A DNA stretch of 64,000 nt from Buxus sempervirens (Eukaryota > Streptophyta > Magnoliopsida > Buxales > Buxaceae). Numbering within the stretch: position 1 is the first letter of the stretch; every line of letters begins with the position of its first letter. Of the stretch, positions 44,972-57,600 are shown in pieces. Location of the stretch: positions 30,857,829 to 30,921,828 of the forward strand of contig OX387187.1 of assembly GCA_947561395.2 (NCBI GenBank). Direction: 5' to 3'. A program made the position numbers and the translations under genes. The notes under the pieces were generated by a model, which saw only the letters and a program-made list of their open reading frames with translations, ran no database searches and was not told where the DNA came from.

Positions 44972-47220
44972 TGTAGACACCCCAAATTGCACAAACAATC
45001 ATCAAAAATCATTATCTCCGGGAAAGCCAGCACAGAAATTGAAGAAAATAAACTTTTACCTGTATCCGGATACTCATACCGGATACATGTGAGCCTTAGC
45101 GTATCCGGTATCATGTACCGGATACCTTAAGGCCCTTTTTTATCCGGTCTGACATACCGGATACCTTAAGTTTGCTCAAAATTAGGGTTTTCCGAGAGCT
45201 TTTCACTTTTACCATCATGTCCCTCATTAAATGAGGGGAAATCGCGGAAATAACCTTAGGGTTTAGGTTGGGGGAGTTCTAGACATTAAGTTGTGTCTAC
45301 CAATGACCTTAGCCTTTGCCTATAAATAGGAGCCTCCTCCTTGAGCAAATGGCACACAACTCTTGTTTTGAATTCTCGCAAAGAAGAACTCCAAGAGAAG
45401 AAGAAAACCGCTGTGGAATCGCCTCCAGAACTCAGGTAAGCCTCAACTTTTCTTTTTATTTTCTGTCTTTACATTCCTAGATCTAGATCTCTTCTTCTAC
45501 CTTTCTGTAGTGTAAAGCCTTGTTTGTATGTGTGGAAATCCTTCCCCGGCTCAAAGTATCTCAAGACTCCCCTAGTCGTAAAACGTGAAGGCGGATCTAG
45601 GAGAAACGAGACTGGGGATTGACCCTAGTGCTAGAACCCATGTAGCATAAGGCTTTTGAATGATTGAAAACCGTTCTATAATCAAAGTACCCTTGATTAT
45701 TTCGAAGATCCGTGTTTAACGGGGAGAGAGAACAGAGGGAAACGATAATGGAACGGAACCCTAGGCTATGCTAGAACCTATTTTGTTGAATCTATATGCA
45801 TGATATGTGGTTGTATTAATCTTACTTGGTTTTCCACTCTTGCACACATATTACACTTTTTTGGTGAATAGGCTCACATTTGGGGATTTATTACATTCAT
45901 TGTGATAAATCTCTAATAAATGGCCTCAATCAAATTCTGGAGTGTTTTTAAATGTTTTTCAAAGGTTTTGGATTCATCTCACACGAATCTCACACACTTT
46001 ATAAATTTTCGGATTTGATTTTCTTCAAAAGTGGCCTAACTGGACAGCACCTGTACCCCTACTTCGGACGCCCATAACTTCATCATCCGGATAAATTTTG
46101 GGGCGATTCCAGAACCATGGGAAAGGTGAGGCTGTCTAGTTTATGTCCACCAAATTTCACAAATTTCTATCTAGCGGATTTTTGACACCTCTCTGTCGAA
46201 GTTGAGTGGACAGTTTAGGTTCAAATACAGAACTTGTCACTCCGACAGACCGCCATGTGTTCGTTTTAAGTCCGATTCGAGTAATTTTTGTTTCTGAGTA
46301 CTCCTTTATGAGTCTATTTTCAAATCCAGTTGGTTTCATAATTTTTGGATCCCATTTGAATTATTGGTAGCCGATTTACTCAGAATTGTTCATTTGTACT
46401 TTTCTTGGTAAATCTGTGATCTTTGGGGCCTGTTCGGGAGACCACCCAAGGCACATCCGAAGGGATTTTTGTATGAGGCTAGTTTCTTTTGAAAGATGGC
46501 CATACAAACTTCAATCACACCAAATTTCGTGGACTTTTATGTAGTGGATTTTCCTAGACAATTTTCCAAAGTTGCCCACTTACCACTTTTAAAAATCCCC
46601 AGCAGCAACTTCAAAGGAGCATAACTCCTAGATTTTTCATCGGAATGAAGTGAAATTTTGCATGAGACTCTTATTTACCCTAATATTTCAAATAGATTTG
46701 GTTTGGTTTAATTTAGAATTGGATTTGAATGATTTCAAGGCAAATGGCATACTTTTTACCGAATTTGATTTAACTTGGTTTTGAGCAACTTGAGCTTTGA
46801 TTTCCATCTTTTGAGATATTCCAGAAATGATATTGACATGAGAGAGGATCTAGAACCCATTTAGTTCTTCATGTGGAAATATCATACATTGGTCTTTTTT
46901 CAAGGTTTTCCATGATTTTAGCAAGCTTTCTTATTTTTACATGAACGTACACTTGGCAACCACTTCGTGTGGATGAATGGGGGTGCCTAACACCTTCCCC
47001 CGTTCATAATCTAATCCCCTTACCCATCTCTGGATTTGATTTTCAAGTAGGATTATTTTTATCCTAGAATTTGTCTTTTGGCTATTTTTGCTTATTTTGA
47101 ACTCTTTGGTGTCCATTCTCACCCCAAAATCATGAATGGTGGCGACTCTCCCAACTTTTGCGTTAAGCCCGTGTGTTGACGGAGGGATGATCATTCCGGT
47201 GATTTTTCCCATGTCTCACA
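44972..47220 (+). repeat. 3' LTR of the Tat-clade element
   Basis: 2249 bp, TGTAGACACC...GTCTCACA, followed by the target duplicate AACAT. It contains three TATCCGG palindromes (45062-45164) and the TATA box at 45321. Confidence 0.95.
45062..45164 (+). promoter_or_regulatory. U3 TATCCGG palindrome array (3' LTR)
   Basis: Three units identical to those of the 5' LTR; the decayed extra unit is missing here. Confidence 0.8.
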
Positions 47221-47225
47221 AACAT

Positions 47226-48440
47226 GCACTGAAAATGATCTAATTTCCTTCCTTTTATAGCACCAAAACTTTGTGACTCCCATTGTTAAATTCTAGACAT
47301 CAACATCACAAGGCCAGCATCAGAAAATTCAAATTTGTCTTGTGCTTTTTTTATTTTTATTCGTTTTGAAGGCAAAATAGAAACTAAAAATCAAATTTTT
47401 CTCTGGTTTTATTGGTTGGAAGGAGCGCAGAGATTTAGAACTTAGAAGTGATTACAAAGAAAAGGGTATAACTGTTTCTACCTTTTTTTTTTCTTTTCCT
47501 TTTTTAGGAGAACTAGAATGTGGTGTAAAATGTCTTTTGCCAATTGAATTAAATATTTTAGTCAATAATTGTTTTATAATTTTTATGGTAGTTTACATAA
47601 TAGTAATGCATTAACAAGATTTACAAAATGGAAAATTATTTAGTTACAGATGATATCTGCTGTTGAAAGAGAAAGCATACTTGCAGATGAAGGTAAGCGG
47701 TTTAGTAGTTAAACTAAGGTAAATTCAAAACTTAAGTCTCTATATCATTTTAGAGCATTAAATTTGTAAAAGTAATGTTTTCGTGCTATTGTACTTCTGT
47801 TTGGAATCTTCGGGCAAGATTCTTTTTCTTCAAATATTTGTCATAAATTAGGTTTGTGATTTATTTATTTTAGTTAATTATATGCACAATTAAAATTTTG
47901 ATAGTTTGATTGTCATTTTATATGGTTTGGTGAAATTAAGGTTAACTTTTACAAATTTGTGTTTGTAATATTGGAATTGTTATTAGTATAATTAATATTT
48001 CAATTTATACTATTATTTTCAGGTCAAGTGAGTCGTAAAAATTTATTTTTTAAGTGAATAGAATTAACTAATTGGCTATAGACATCACAAGGAGTAATTA
48101 TTGATTGCAGTTGTAGTGAAGGTTCATGAGCTTCAGTAAAGTTTTGCATGCGAGATGTGGTTATGAAAGATAAAGAAAAGAATAAAGAAGGGAAAATTAA
48201 TATATATGGACGTAAAAAGTTTTAAATTTGAAAAAAAGTATATGCATTACATTAAGAAAGAAAAATTTACATAATAACAAACATTATGTACATTAAAAAA
48301 AAGACATTATAAAACACTATATCATTTACAAGTTCTCCATCGTTATTTTTCTTTCAGGAGAAAGCATGTAAATACACAAATAATGATTTTATTTTTATAG
48401 CCAAGGACGCCAAGCTTCCGCATTTTGAGTTACTTCTGTC
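47226..48440. other. AT-rich intergenic sequence
   Basis: No coding frame, splice-bounded block or terminal repeat recognised. Confidence 0.5.
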
Positions 48441-48760
48441 GTAGAACCATACTGTTGTAGTATCATCTCTACAAATGGGCACCATGGGGGAGATACGCCT
48501 TTAAACCTTTTTTTCTTTTTTTTGAAATTTTAGACCACCACTTATCCGCTTCTCCCTCTAACATAATGCTACTCAAAATTGTTTTATAAGTCTCAGAGCA
48601 TCTCATACACATTAAAAGATCATCAAGAATTCTAATCCATTTGTGAATAGTGGGCACACTATGAGGTGCACCACTGAAAGTTGGAGGCATTTTATCTAGA
48701 AATCATCGCAATTGCTGAAATCCAGGGTGCGGAGGCCTACAATGAGTCATCTTGATATAT
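48440..48760 (-). mobile_element. Retrotransposon gag fossil
   Basis: The minus strand reads PPTFSGAPHSVPTIHKWI, SETYKTILSSIMLEGEAD and KWWSKI. This matches the Retrotrans_gag pattern (P.F.G...A..W......F.......KV..A..L.G.A..WW) of Ty3/gypsy elements. No LTR or pol is adjacent. An old isolated piece, broken. Confidence 0.75.
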
Positions 48761-48929
48761 TTCGCGATAAAACAGGTGACGACAAAAAACGGAAGGAAAA
48801 CACAATGTGACATGGTGATGTAGGCAATTTGGTAGAATAACAAAAAGCAGCACAAGCTTTCTTTTATATTAGGGATAGATATTTTTGAAGAAAATCTTGG
48901 TTAACATTTAAATTATACTTATAGTCAAA

Positions 48930-49260
48930 TATTTTTAAAAAATATACCTGATTTTTAATCATAGAAAATTTAGTGACTTAATCTAAATTATTTTTAAAAC
49001 CAGAAACCAGCTTTCCACCCCGAAAAGTCATGTCGTTTTTTAAAAAAGTATACCTTATTTTTAAATATAAAATTTAAATGACTGAATCTAAATTATTTAA
49101 TTGTGGAAGAATTGCAAATAAAAATTTAAATGGCTGAATCTTAATTATTTAATTGGGGAAGAATTGCAAGTGCTGCGGGTGCTGCGGTTTTATAAAAAGG
49201 TGTACCTTATTTTCAATTATAGAAAATTAAATGACTGAATCTAAACTATTTACGTTTGTT
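48930..49260. repeat. Degenerate short repeats
   Basis: The phrase TTAAATG(A/G)CTGAATCTAAATTATTT (written with variants) recurs four times, along with TATACCTTATTTTTAAATATA and GGGGAAGAATTGCAA copies. Origin unknown. Confidence 0.6.
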
Positions 49261-49800
49261 AAAGTGTGGAAGCACCGGAGACAAAGGGGTAAAGACGTCC
49301 TAAAATATAGGCAGGGAACCAGGACAAAGTGTATAGATACATATATAGATCCTGTCATATAAGGTATAGATTCTGTCATATAGGCCCTTTGTTTTTATTT
49401 CGGGCCTCAGAACTGAGTTCGTGAAGAGAAAAATGGGCCAGAGAAGCCCACTATTTAACCATGCCCATAGCCGTCTTGTTAATGCAGTCAACTATTGTTT
49501 TAGTCCAGAACGTTTTGGAAAAACTGTCACTTAGAAGCTAAGACTTCAAGTAATTTTTAGTCGGTTTTGAGGGTCTACTTGGGTTTTCTTGTTGGTGTGA
49601 GCCTGTATCAAGTGTTTGGGACATGCAACCAATCTGAAATGTGTAAGGGATGGTCCAAGGCAGCCTTGTTTGAGCAACTGAGTTGGCTGGCTCTTCGTAC
49701 CATCTTGTAGAGCAGTTTGAAGCAATTTACATTAAGTTTCATATTTATCTGTCTCAACAAAGCAAATATAGACTTCCAACTTAGGTTGGTCACAATACAA
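49261..49800. other. Intergenic sequence
   Basis: Nothing supportable beyond a small duplicated phrase (TATAGAT-CTGTCATATA, about 49342 and 49367). Confidence 0.45.
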
Positions 49801-50350
49801 ATTTCGATGAATTAGAGGCAGATTTGTAATGGCGGTTCAAAAAAACCCGCTGGTAATAATTTATACAGGGACGCTCCTGACCCAAGCGCCCAAAAAAACC
49901 CACGGTGGTTAGATGTTAATTCTCATCAACCGCGTTTATTTTATAAGTGCCGTAACTCATTTTTAGTGGCCGCCGCTAATAGACACTCGTTGAACCCGTG
50001 CGCCCCCCGCTTCTTCCTCCACCCTCCCAAATTCCCGATCGGGCATTTCTTCTCTCGATTGAAGCCCTGGCCATTTCTTCTCTCCCAATCGGCTTTGCAT
50101 CGGCATTTTTCGGTTCGGCGCAGGTGAAATCCTAATTGGATTCTTTTTTCACAGAAAAAGAAACAAAGAGGAAACAGACTCGTGGAGCCTTGGTGCCTGC
50201 GATGCGTGGAAGTGGTGACAGAAAAGGGGGAGATCGTGTTGGAAGCTCTGAAATGGCGGATTGAGTCTCTAGGAAACCCTAACTCGTCCATAATCCGCAC
50301 TATTGTCGTCTTTACTTCTTTTGGATCCGATCGGTTTAGTATCTGAGGTA
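49801..50350. other. Possible end of a DNA transposon (CACTA- or MULE-like)
   Basis: Contains GTAATGGCGGTTC, AAACCCGCTGGTAAT, GGTGGTTAGATG and TAGTGGCCGCCGCTAAT, the GGCGG/CCGCC and (T)AGTGGC words common near the ends of plant CACTA elements. It is followed by GC- and CT-rich sequence that resembles a 5' UTR. I found neither a CACTA terminus nor a target duplication, so this is tentative. Confidence 0.3.
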
Positions 50351-51612
50351 TGATCGCTTATATGCTGTGCTAATAGATTTATTGATTTGTTGAAATTCTG
50401 GTGGTTGATAGAAACGGTCCCGAGCTTGTTGCTGGCTTGCCTTGGCCGCTCTCCCTGCATTTCCATTCTCGTGTGACGAGAGGAGCTTGAATTTATAATA
50501 TAGAACCCTAATTCCTTTAACTTCTTTGTTCCAACCAGATAGAACCTTGAAGGAGTCTTTGGTTGCTCAAATATCAGATTGCTATCAAGACCGTGAGTCT
50601 CCTTGAATCCACTTTTGTTCAATTGAAAGCGACATTGTGAGGTATTTCCCTGTTTATATCGTGATTTCAGGAAATATATCGTGATTTTTGTCCATTTTAT
50701 TATGCTTTCGATCCGGCCTTTTTTTTTGTAATTTTCTAAGTTATTGGAGGATCTTGTTGATGTTTTTCTGTGTTTTGCCATAGAGATTGGCTTAACATCG
50801 TTTTTATTCGTTCTCTGTTATGTATGTTGCAATTAGTTTTTCATGTAGAGGATATAGGAATGCGTGTTTTGGTAATGGTTCTAATAAGGGGAAAGAGACA
50901 AAAAGAAAAAGGATTTCTAGGCTTGGGAAATGAGCTTGATAAAAGCTTCTATTTTTGTAGGTACCATATCCCCTCACCGATTTCAACTCCATAGTTGGAC
51001 TAACTTGGACAGTAATTGAAACTTGCAATTTTTACGGAATTTGTCAAATGTTTTTTCACTCTTTCTACTTCATCTCCATGACTCTCCTGTTCATAGACTA
51101 CATATCTAGTAGAGGCTGAGAGGTTTTCCACAAGATTTGTACTATCTCCAATGGCTGAATATAGCACCTCTGAAATATATACTGTTTAAAACAACTGTCT
51201 TCATTTTTACTTAATAGAGATATGCAGCCCATCAAATCATGAGCTCATTCTCTGCTGCACCATCTATGCTGCCTTCCTCCTTTACCTTCTTTCTTGCATA
51301 CTGGTCCTACTATATATACACTCTAAGACATTGCTCTCGGATTATCATCAATAATGACTTCATTTTGATAGCAATGAAGTGCATCAACGTCTTTTCCCCA
51401 TTAATGGTATCATGTTTACGGGAGTTGATTAGTCATGCTAAGACATTAAATAATATTTCAAAATTGGTAATCTCAAATGATAACATTACAAAGAAAACTG
51501 GAAAAGGAAAAATAAATCACAATCTTCAAATCTATTTGTCTGGTGAGGTGTGGCTCTTTATTAAGTGCTCAACTGGGATTTGAAGATTGGGAAAGGGAAT
51601 TAAGGACTGAAT
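50351..51612. other. Sequence downstream of the dihydroorotate dehydrogenase stop
   Basis: AT-rich. The part near 51.2-51.6 kb would be the 3' UTR of the minus-strand gene. No other gene is supported. Confidence 0.4.
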
Positions 51613-54600
51613 CTACCTACAGTCTGCTCCAACTGCTTCTTGGATAGACTTGAACCCATCCCTTTCTAGACACTCAGCCAGTTCCGCCTGACAAACAGAC
51701 AAGTTAACATGTCAAAGAAGATAAAAATTTACTTGTTAGTAAGAAACCGATAAGCATATCAACAATCAAATTAAACTTGCTCTCGAAATTAAACCAGCAT
51801 TTTAGCAATCCTAAAGTTTCTTTTTCCTTTTTGGCTTTCTTTTTTATCCTATCAAATAAAAATAAGGAAAAAATGATGCACAGTTCACAACTATCTGGTG
51901 TGAGATGGTTTCGGACATTAAACTGGAGACCTGGAGTAGAAATGACTGTAACATGTGAGTGGGTATTAGGGCTGTACATGGATCGGATCATGATCCGTTT
52001 ACCGTTCGGTTTCGATTAAATTATCCGATTTAATCGGATTTTTAACAGATAAAATTATCCGTTGGGTCGGATTCGGATCTAAATTTCAGATCCGTTTATA
52101 ATCGGATTCGGATTCGGATCAGGGCATATCCGTCCGATTAAGATCCGAATCCGATTAGATTTAAGGTATACCTGTAATTTATTAGAATTAGTAAGGGTCT
52201 TCAAGTAATTTACTAGTATAGTATATATACCCTCCCACACACAAGACCTAACCCTAACGCTCCCTCCCAACTCTCAAACTCTCCATCTACGACCTAACCC
52301 TAACGCTCCCTCCCAACTCTCAAACTCTCCATCTACGAGCTGCGACAGCCGACAGGTATCCCCTAACCCTAACTATAGATCAAATCCCCTTCATTCTCCT
52401 CTCTTCATTCTCCTCTCTCTTTGGTTTTGCTTATTTTTTTCTGATGATTTTTATTGAACGGCTAGGGTTTTGATTTATGGGAGGAGTAATCGATCTCAAC
52501 ACCATCAAGGAAGACGACGGTGATGTCCATGGCGCTTCAACTTTGGCTTCTACTAGTTCGTTTCCTCTATCTTCATGTTCGTCGGCTGCTTCGGGGTCTA
52601 GTTATTGGAAATCTGGTTCGTCTTCTTCGGTTTGCCTAAAGCTCTTGTGTTGTTACCTCTTTAGGAAGCAAGTCCATGCTGTTGTTCCTGTAGTGATTGA
52701 TTTTGCACCTTTGTTTTTAGGGAAACCTACCTGTTCATAATAGTATGGATGCCTTGGCTGCTGTAGCATTGTCATATGGTCGTGATGAAGGTCCCAAGTT
52801 GGTAAGCTCCCACCACTTATATATTCTTTGTTTGGAGATGTTATATATTCTTTGTTACTCCCATCCATTTTCACTCAACTGTTTCTCACCTATCTCTTTC
52901 CTCGTCCCCTGAGGATTGGAGCAGGCAATGCACAAAAGATATAAAGATGTAGAAAAGAAATAGTAAAATTTCTTGTCTTGTTAAAAGGAGATTGTGTGAT
53001 ATGGCTGGAAAAGCTATTTTGGGGGTTTTTTAAGCAATATAACATTTCTTAAGATTATGTGCGTGAAAAGGAAAATATAGTTTGGTGAGAGGGACCAAAA
53101 TCTGGTGAAGGTCTCGCCAAGCTAACGTCCTGGGAGTGATTAACTGGCAATAGACTTGAACATTGGCATTTTTGCACGTGGTGACTATGCTTAGATGCAA
53201 GCTCAGATTTTTGAGCTTGCAGCCAAAGGTTTTTAAGAATGTACCAAGTGACAGTGCCTAACTAGGGAGGGAGTAAATGCAAAATTTTGAGTTTCATTTT
53301 ACTGACAAATAAATGTGATGGTTATTTTTGCCACAGAGATATTTGGTGAAATTAATGTGCAGCTTCTTTGTTGCATCATGGACTGGGGTTATCAAGTATC
53401 ACGGCCCAAGACCAAGCATGCCACCTAAGCAGGTAAAATTATCATGCATAGTATCTCAGATTTACTAGTCTTGTTATATTTACAAATTTTGGTAGTTTAT
53501 TGTGCAATTTTACATATATGTATACACATATGTGCGACTTTGTTCTATTTCATGCTTTTAGCAGGTATTTGTGACCAATCATACTTCCATGATTGATTTC
53601 ATTATTCTAGAGCAAATGACTGCATTTGCTGTAATAATGCAGAAGCATCCTGGATGGGTTGGTAAGTATTTTGAGTCATTATTCTATTTTTGACTCCTCA
53701 ACGTGTCAGAAAGTTTTATGATGTTGGTTGTGGATGCTACTTTCATTTTAGGATAAATCTATTTTCTGTGTTATCATATTAGTGGCTAGAATTTTCTATT
53801 CTTTGTGTACGGTTGGTGTGGACGCTTTTTAATTGCCAATGGTGTAAACAAATAACCTTCATTTGTGACCTAACTTCAAGAATAAAAGCTTCGGAAGACT
53901 CTACAGGGATGAAAGATATGGTGTAATTAAATGCATAGGTCGCTAAACAGAGGAATGATCAATATTTATATATATCTCATGTAGGAAAATAACAAGCAAA
54001 TTTTCCATTTACTCAAAGCACTTTTTAGTCATTTAATAATTTATGTTTTGGTCTAGGACTTGTACAAACTGCCTTTTTGGAGAGCGTTGGTAGTATCTGG
54101 TTCAACCGCTCAGAGGCAAAGGATCGTGAAAAAATATAAAAAAGGTAAGCATTATATTTTTGGAATCAAAAGGGCATTGTACTTTAGCACAGTGTATCTA
54201 TGTCATCATTATTGTGTTTTTCATTACACAGGATGAGAGAACACATTCAGGGGGCTGATAACAATCCTCTTCTTATATTTCCTGAAGGAACTTGTGTAAA
54301 TAACAACTACTCAGTTATGTTCAAGAAGGTAAGTGCTGCTGATTTGTTCATTGAATGATTATTAAAAGAAAATAGTGTATTGTCTTTGATTTTAATGAAA
54401 ACATTCTCACATTTCTCATTCATTTTCTGCTTTTCATGTTCAGTTGATGTTCTAAATAGTTCCATAAAGCCAATGGAACCTATGTTACATGAGTTCTAAG
54501 AACTGCAAAATATAGTTGGGGTACGTGATTGTTCTTGATGCTGATTTTATTTTCCTTTTTGTATGTGTAGGGAGCATTTGAACTTGGTTGTACTATTTGT

Positions 54601-57600
54601 CCAGTAGCAATCAAGTACAATAAAATCTTCACAGATGCTTTTTGGAACAGTAGGAAGTAAGAATCCCCCATACACATGACTTTTCTCTTGATCACAATTC
54701 ATGGATAAGTTGACTGTTTGCTTATGAAATTTCACTATAGCTTATGTCATCTTATCTGTTGGTCTCTTTGAAACTTTCCTCTATGTAGTTGTCACAATGT
54801 CAAAAGAATTGGATTTTCATTGACTTCCAACTTATATATTCTTTGTTATATATTCTTTGTTTGTGCAGTCTATTCCAATTTCATGCATTTTAGCAGTCAA
54901 TAATGAACCTTCATTTTAATGTACTTCAAGAAATTCAATGATGTTATATTTCATGATGAAATTAATCATATGGTTTAAATTTAGTGTACCTAAGTTATTC
55001 ATTGACAGGTTCTTCTAAATGATGGAAAAACTGAGATGGTCATCATGGCTCATAACTCAGGTGTAGAAGCTTCTCATTTCTGCAGATGGGTTTTGCTGTC
55101 TGTGAGTCACCTCATGGCCCTTAGAAAACGTTCAATTATCCTTGGAAGGATTATGTCAGAGTAAGTGGTGCTCTAAGGCATTGTGCATTCATGGTCATGG
55201 CATTGCATGGATGTATACTTTCAGAAATACAGGTAATTTCAACTTTGGAGTTGAACTCGGGAGGCAACAGAAGTGGGCATATGAGTGATCTTTGAATGTA
55301 TTTTTTATTTATTTATTTTGGTTTATTGTATCATTTGTTTGTGTAATAAAGAAAGACTAACGTGGTTTAATTTTTTGAATTTTTGTTTGTATGATTTTTT
55401 TGTTTTTATTGTGTCATTTGTTTGTTGTATCATTTATTAAAGCCCAATGGTTTGATTGGAAAAACTAATTTTATTGTTTAAATTAGACGAAATTTAATCG
55501 GATTTTCGGATCTCTTAACGGATTCGAATATTTAATCGAATTCGAATACAATCGGATACGAATACGGATGTAACATTTTTTATCGGATTCGGACTTGGTA
55601 GTATATTTCAAATATCCGTCGAATATTTAAACGAATACGGATATCCTATTACTTAAACGGATTCGAATTCGGATTCAACAGGATCCGCTCCGTATTCGCT
55701 CCGTTTACAGTCCTAGTGGGTATCCACTGAAATCAGAAAGATTCGGAGTCATGAAGCCAAATTAGTCTTGTCTATGCCTTTGTAATGAGAAATGTATAGA
55801 ATCAGATTTGATTTGTCACATTCATGAATCAGGTGTGACATTGACATACAAAGTGTCATTAAGCCTGTTCAGAAAAAGAAAAAAAAATGTTCGCATTTTG
55901 GGGCTTGAATGGGCCTCCAAACCTAAAGAAAATTCTCCATAGGGACTTCGAATGGATATTTCTTCCTATGAATTTATTTCTTCCTATGAATTTGGCCAGT
56001 GCAAAAACAAATGCAAGTTAGTCAACTTTTCTCACCATGTAATGAAGTGGAGATGGTGATGCACCTACTTGTGTATTGTACAAACATGAAGGCAAGAGCA
56101 CCTACTGGTGTGGTGTACAAACGGGAAGGCAAGAGCTTGCACACTGCCATTACTTTTATGGGGGGATTAGAAACAATTTTAAGCAAAGGTCCTCAGAGGA
56201 ATCAATGAGGATCGATCTGATTTTTGGTAGATATCAAAAGGAAATAAGAATTGCATCATAGTTCCAAAAACACAAAATGATGAAACTAAAACGTTTGCAA
56301 CATTCCTATGCTTCATTTGGAAAAATAGAAATGTGGCAAGTTTTGAAGTTCCAGCACAGTACCAACAGTCATGGTTAAACCAGTTCCTGAATAAGTACTT
56401 GAATACATGTAAACTTGGCAACATGAGATTAAGACATCCCAAAAACAAATCAGGAATACTACAATCTGTAGTGCACATATTAGAACAACTCCACCCACCT
56501 CAACCAAACACTGCCCCCGCAGAAGGGTACAATTAAATCCAGCTCTGATGGAGCACGAGACTTAGTAGAAAATAGGTGAAGAGTTGGTTCAATGGTAACA
56601 TTAAGGAGGTTATGAAGACAAAGGATGAGAATGACAAAAATGCCATTAAAGTTACGACATAGAATTGAGTGTATTAAGTTCCTTCAAGAACGTAGCTTCT
56701 AGAAGACAAACAGTTAAACATGAATTTATGCAGTAATCAAAACTTGATATCTAGAAGATGCTCATGTAGCAGTTGCCATCAACACAGTAAGCAAGCAAAT
56801 AACATGTTCATGGCATATCTTTTGTTCAATAGAACGAAAACGGTGTGGTTCATCATCCAGAACAATACAGCTAAACCATAAAGTTTGTTGACAAATGGTC
56901 TGAGTCATATCCCTCATGACTGTCTGCCAAGAAGACTTTATTTACCATACATCATTTTTACCAAGTTTATTTCATTTTCTCTTTGCTTTAACAACAGGGA
57001 AAAATAAAAGAGTTGATAAATTAATATATTTATACTCTGTTAAGTTTTGAGCAGCTTCAGAAAACATTTAGCCTCATTTTGAGGTTTCATTCGAATTTTT
57101 GTTGAAATCTCAAAATTTTGAAGCAATCAAGTTGTTGGCCCACATAAACAAGTAAGAAGAGTAGCAGAGAATAGATCACACTAAAGCTGCTAGCATATGC
57201 AGAAATGATGTAGTTTAGTTGTATCACTATAATAGAAATCCTGGGGCACAATTGCATCTTATTTCCTAGACTCCAGATGGATGCACTGGCCAAACAAGAT
57301 TCATCTATCGGGATTTTATGCTCACCATTGTCAATACAATTGTAGGAGTTCATGTATAAATGACAATCAAAACTGCAGAAAGTTGTTTTTACGATCCTTT
57401 TCAATACAAATGAGAAAACAAGACAATGTCAAATGCCTAACAGCTTTAAGCTTCCAACAATCTTGTTAAAGTTTATAGGAGTGCCTTCATCTGTGGAATA
57501 AGTGCAGGGCTTCCATATGCAAATGCTGTATAAAGCTCAATGAGAGTTGCTCCAGCTCGTATCTTTTTGTATGCATCCTCACTGCTGACAAAATATCATT

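Larger units (their letters stand above)
24247..47220 (+). mobile_element. Tat-clade (Ogre/Retand-like) Ty3/gypsy retrotransposon, 23 kb
   Basis: LTRs at 24247-26520 and 44972-47220 (TGTAGACACC...GTCTCACA) are flanked by the perfect duplication AACAT (24242-24246 and 47221-47225). Order: LTR, primer site, leader repeats, gag-pro-RT-RNase H-second RNase H-integrase, two minus-strand cargo genes, polypurine tract, LTR. The second (archaeal-type) RNase H, great length and long LTRs define the Tat clade. By eye the LTRs differ at about 26 of 2249 positions (about 1.2%) plus two length changes, suggesting roughly half a million to somewhat over one million years depending on rate. The sense coding region is broken, with around five interruptions; all structural parts are still present. 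Confidence 0.93.
51967..55715 (+). mobile_element. Pack-type hAT transposon carrying host exons, non-autonomous
   Basis: Ends TAGGGCTGTACATGGATCGG (left) and TAGGACTGTAAACGGAGCG (right, reversed) form imperfect terminal inverted repeats. They are flanked by the perfect 8-bp duplication GTGGGTAT (51959-51966 and 55716-55723), diagnostic of the hAT superfamily. About 200 bp inside each end is packed with CGGAT/ATCCG motifs, typical subterminal transposase sites. No transposase is present. The 3.75-kb interior holds an ARF-like first exon, then five GPAT9 exons with introns, both on the plus strand. It sits in the last intron of the minus-strand dihydroorotate dehydrogenase gene. Confidence 0.9.

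Noticed and set aside
50269-50781. 170-codon minus-strand frame
   Set aside because: Low-information Lys/Asn/Ser-rich sequence reversed from AT-rich DNA; no domain, splice context or family match.
57473-57484. Reading the third dehydrogenase exon straight into its stop as the true gene end
   Set aside because: The missing C-terminal segment [17 protein letters not shown] occurs in phase with a good CAG acceptor at 51687, so splicing from the GC donor explains it better.
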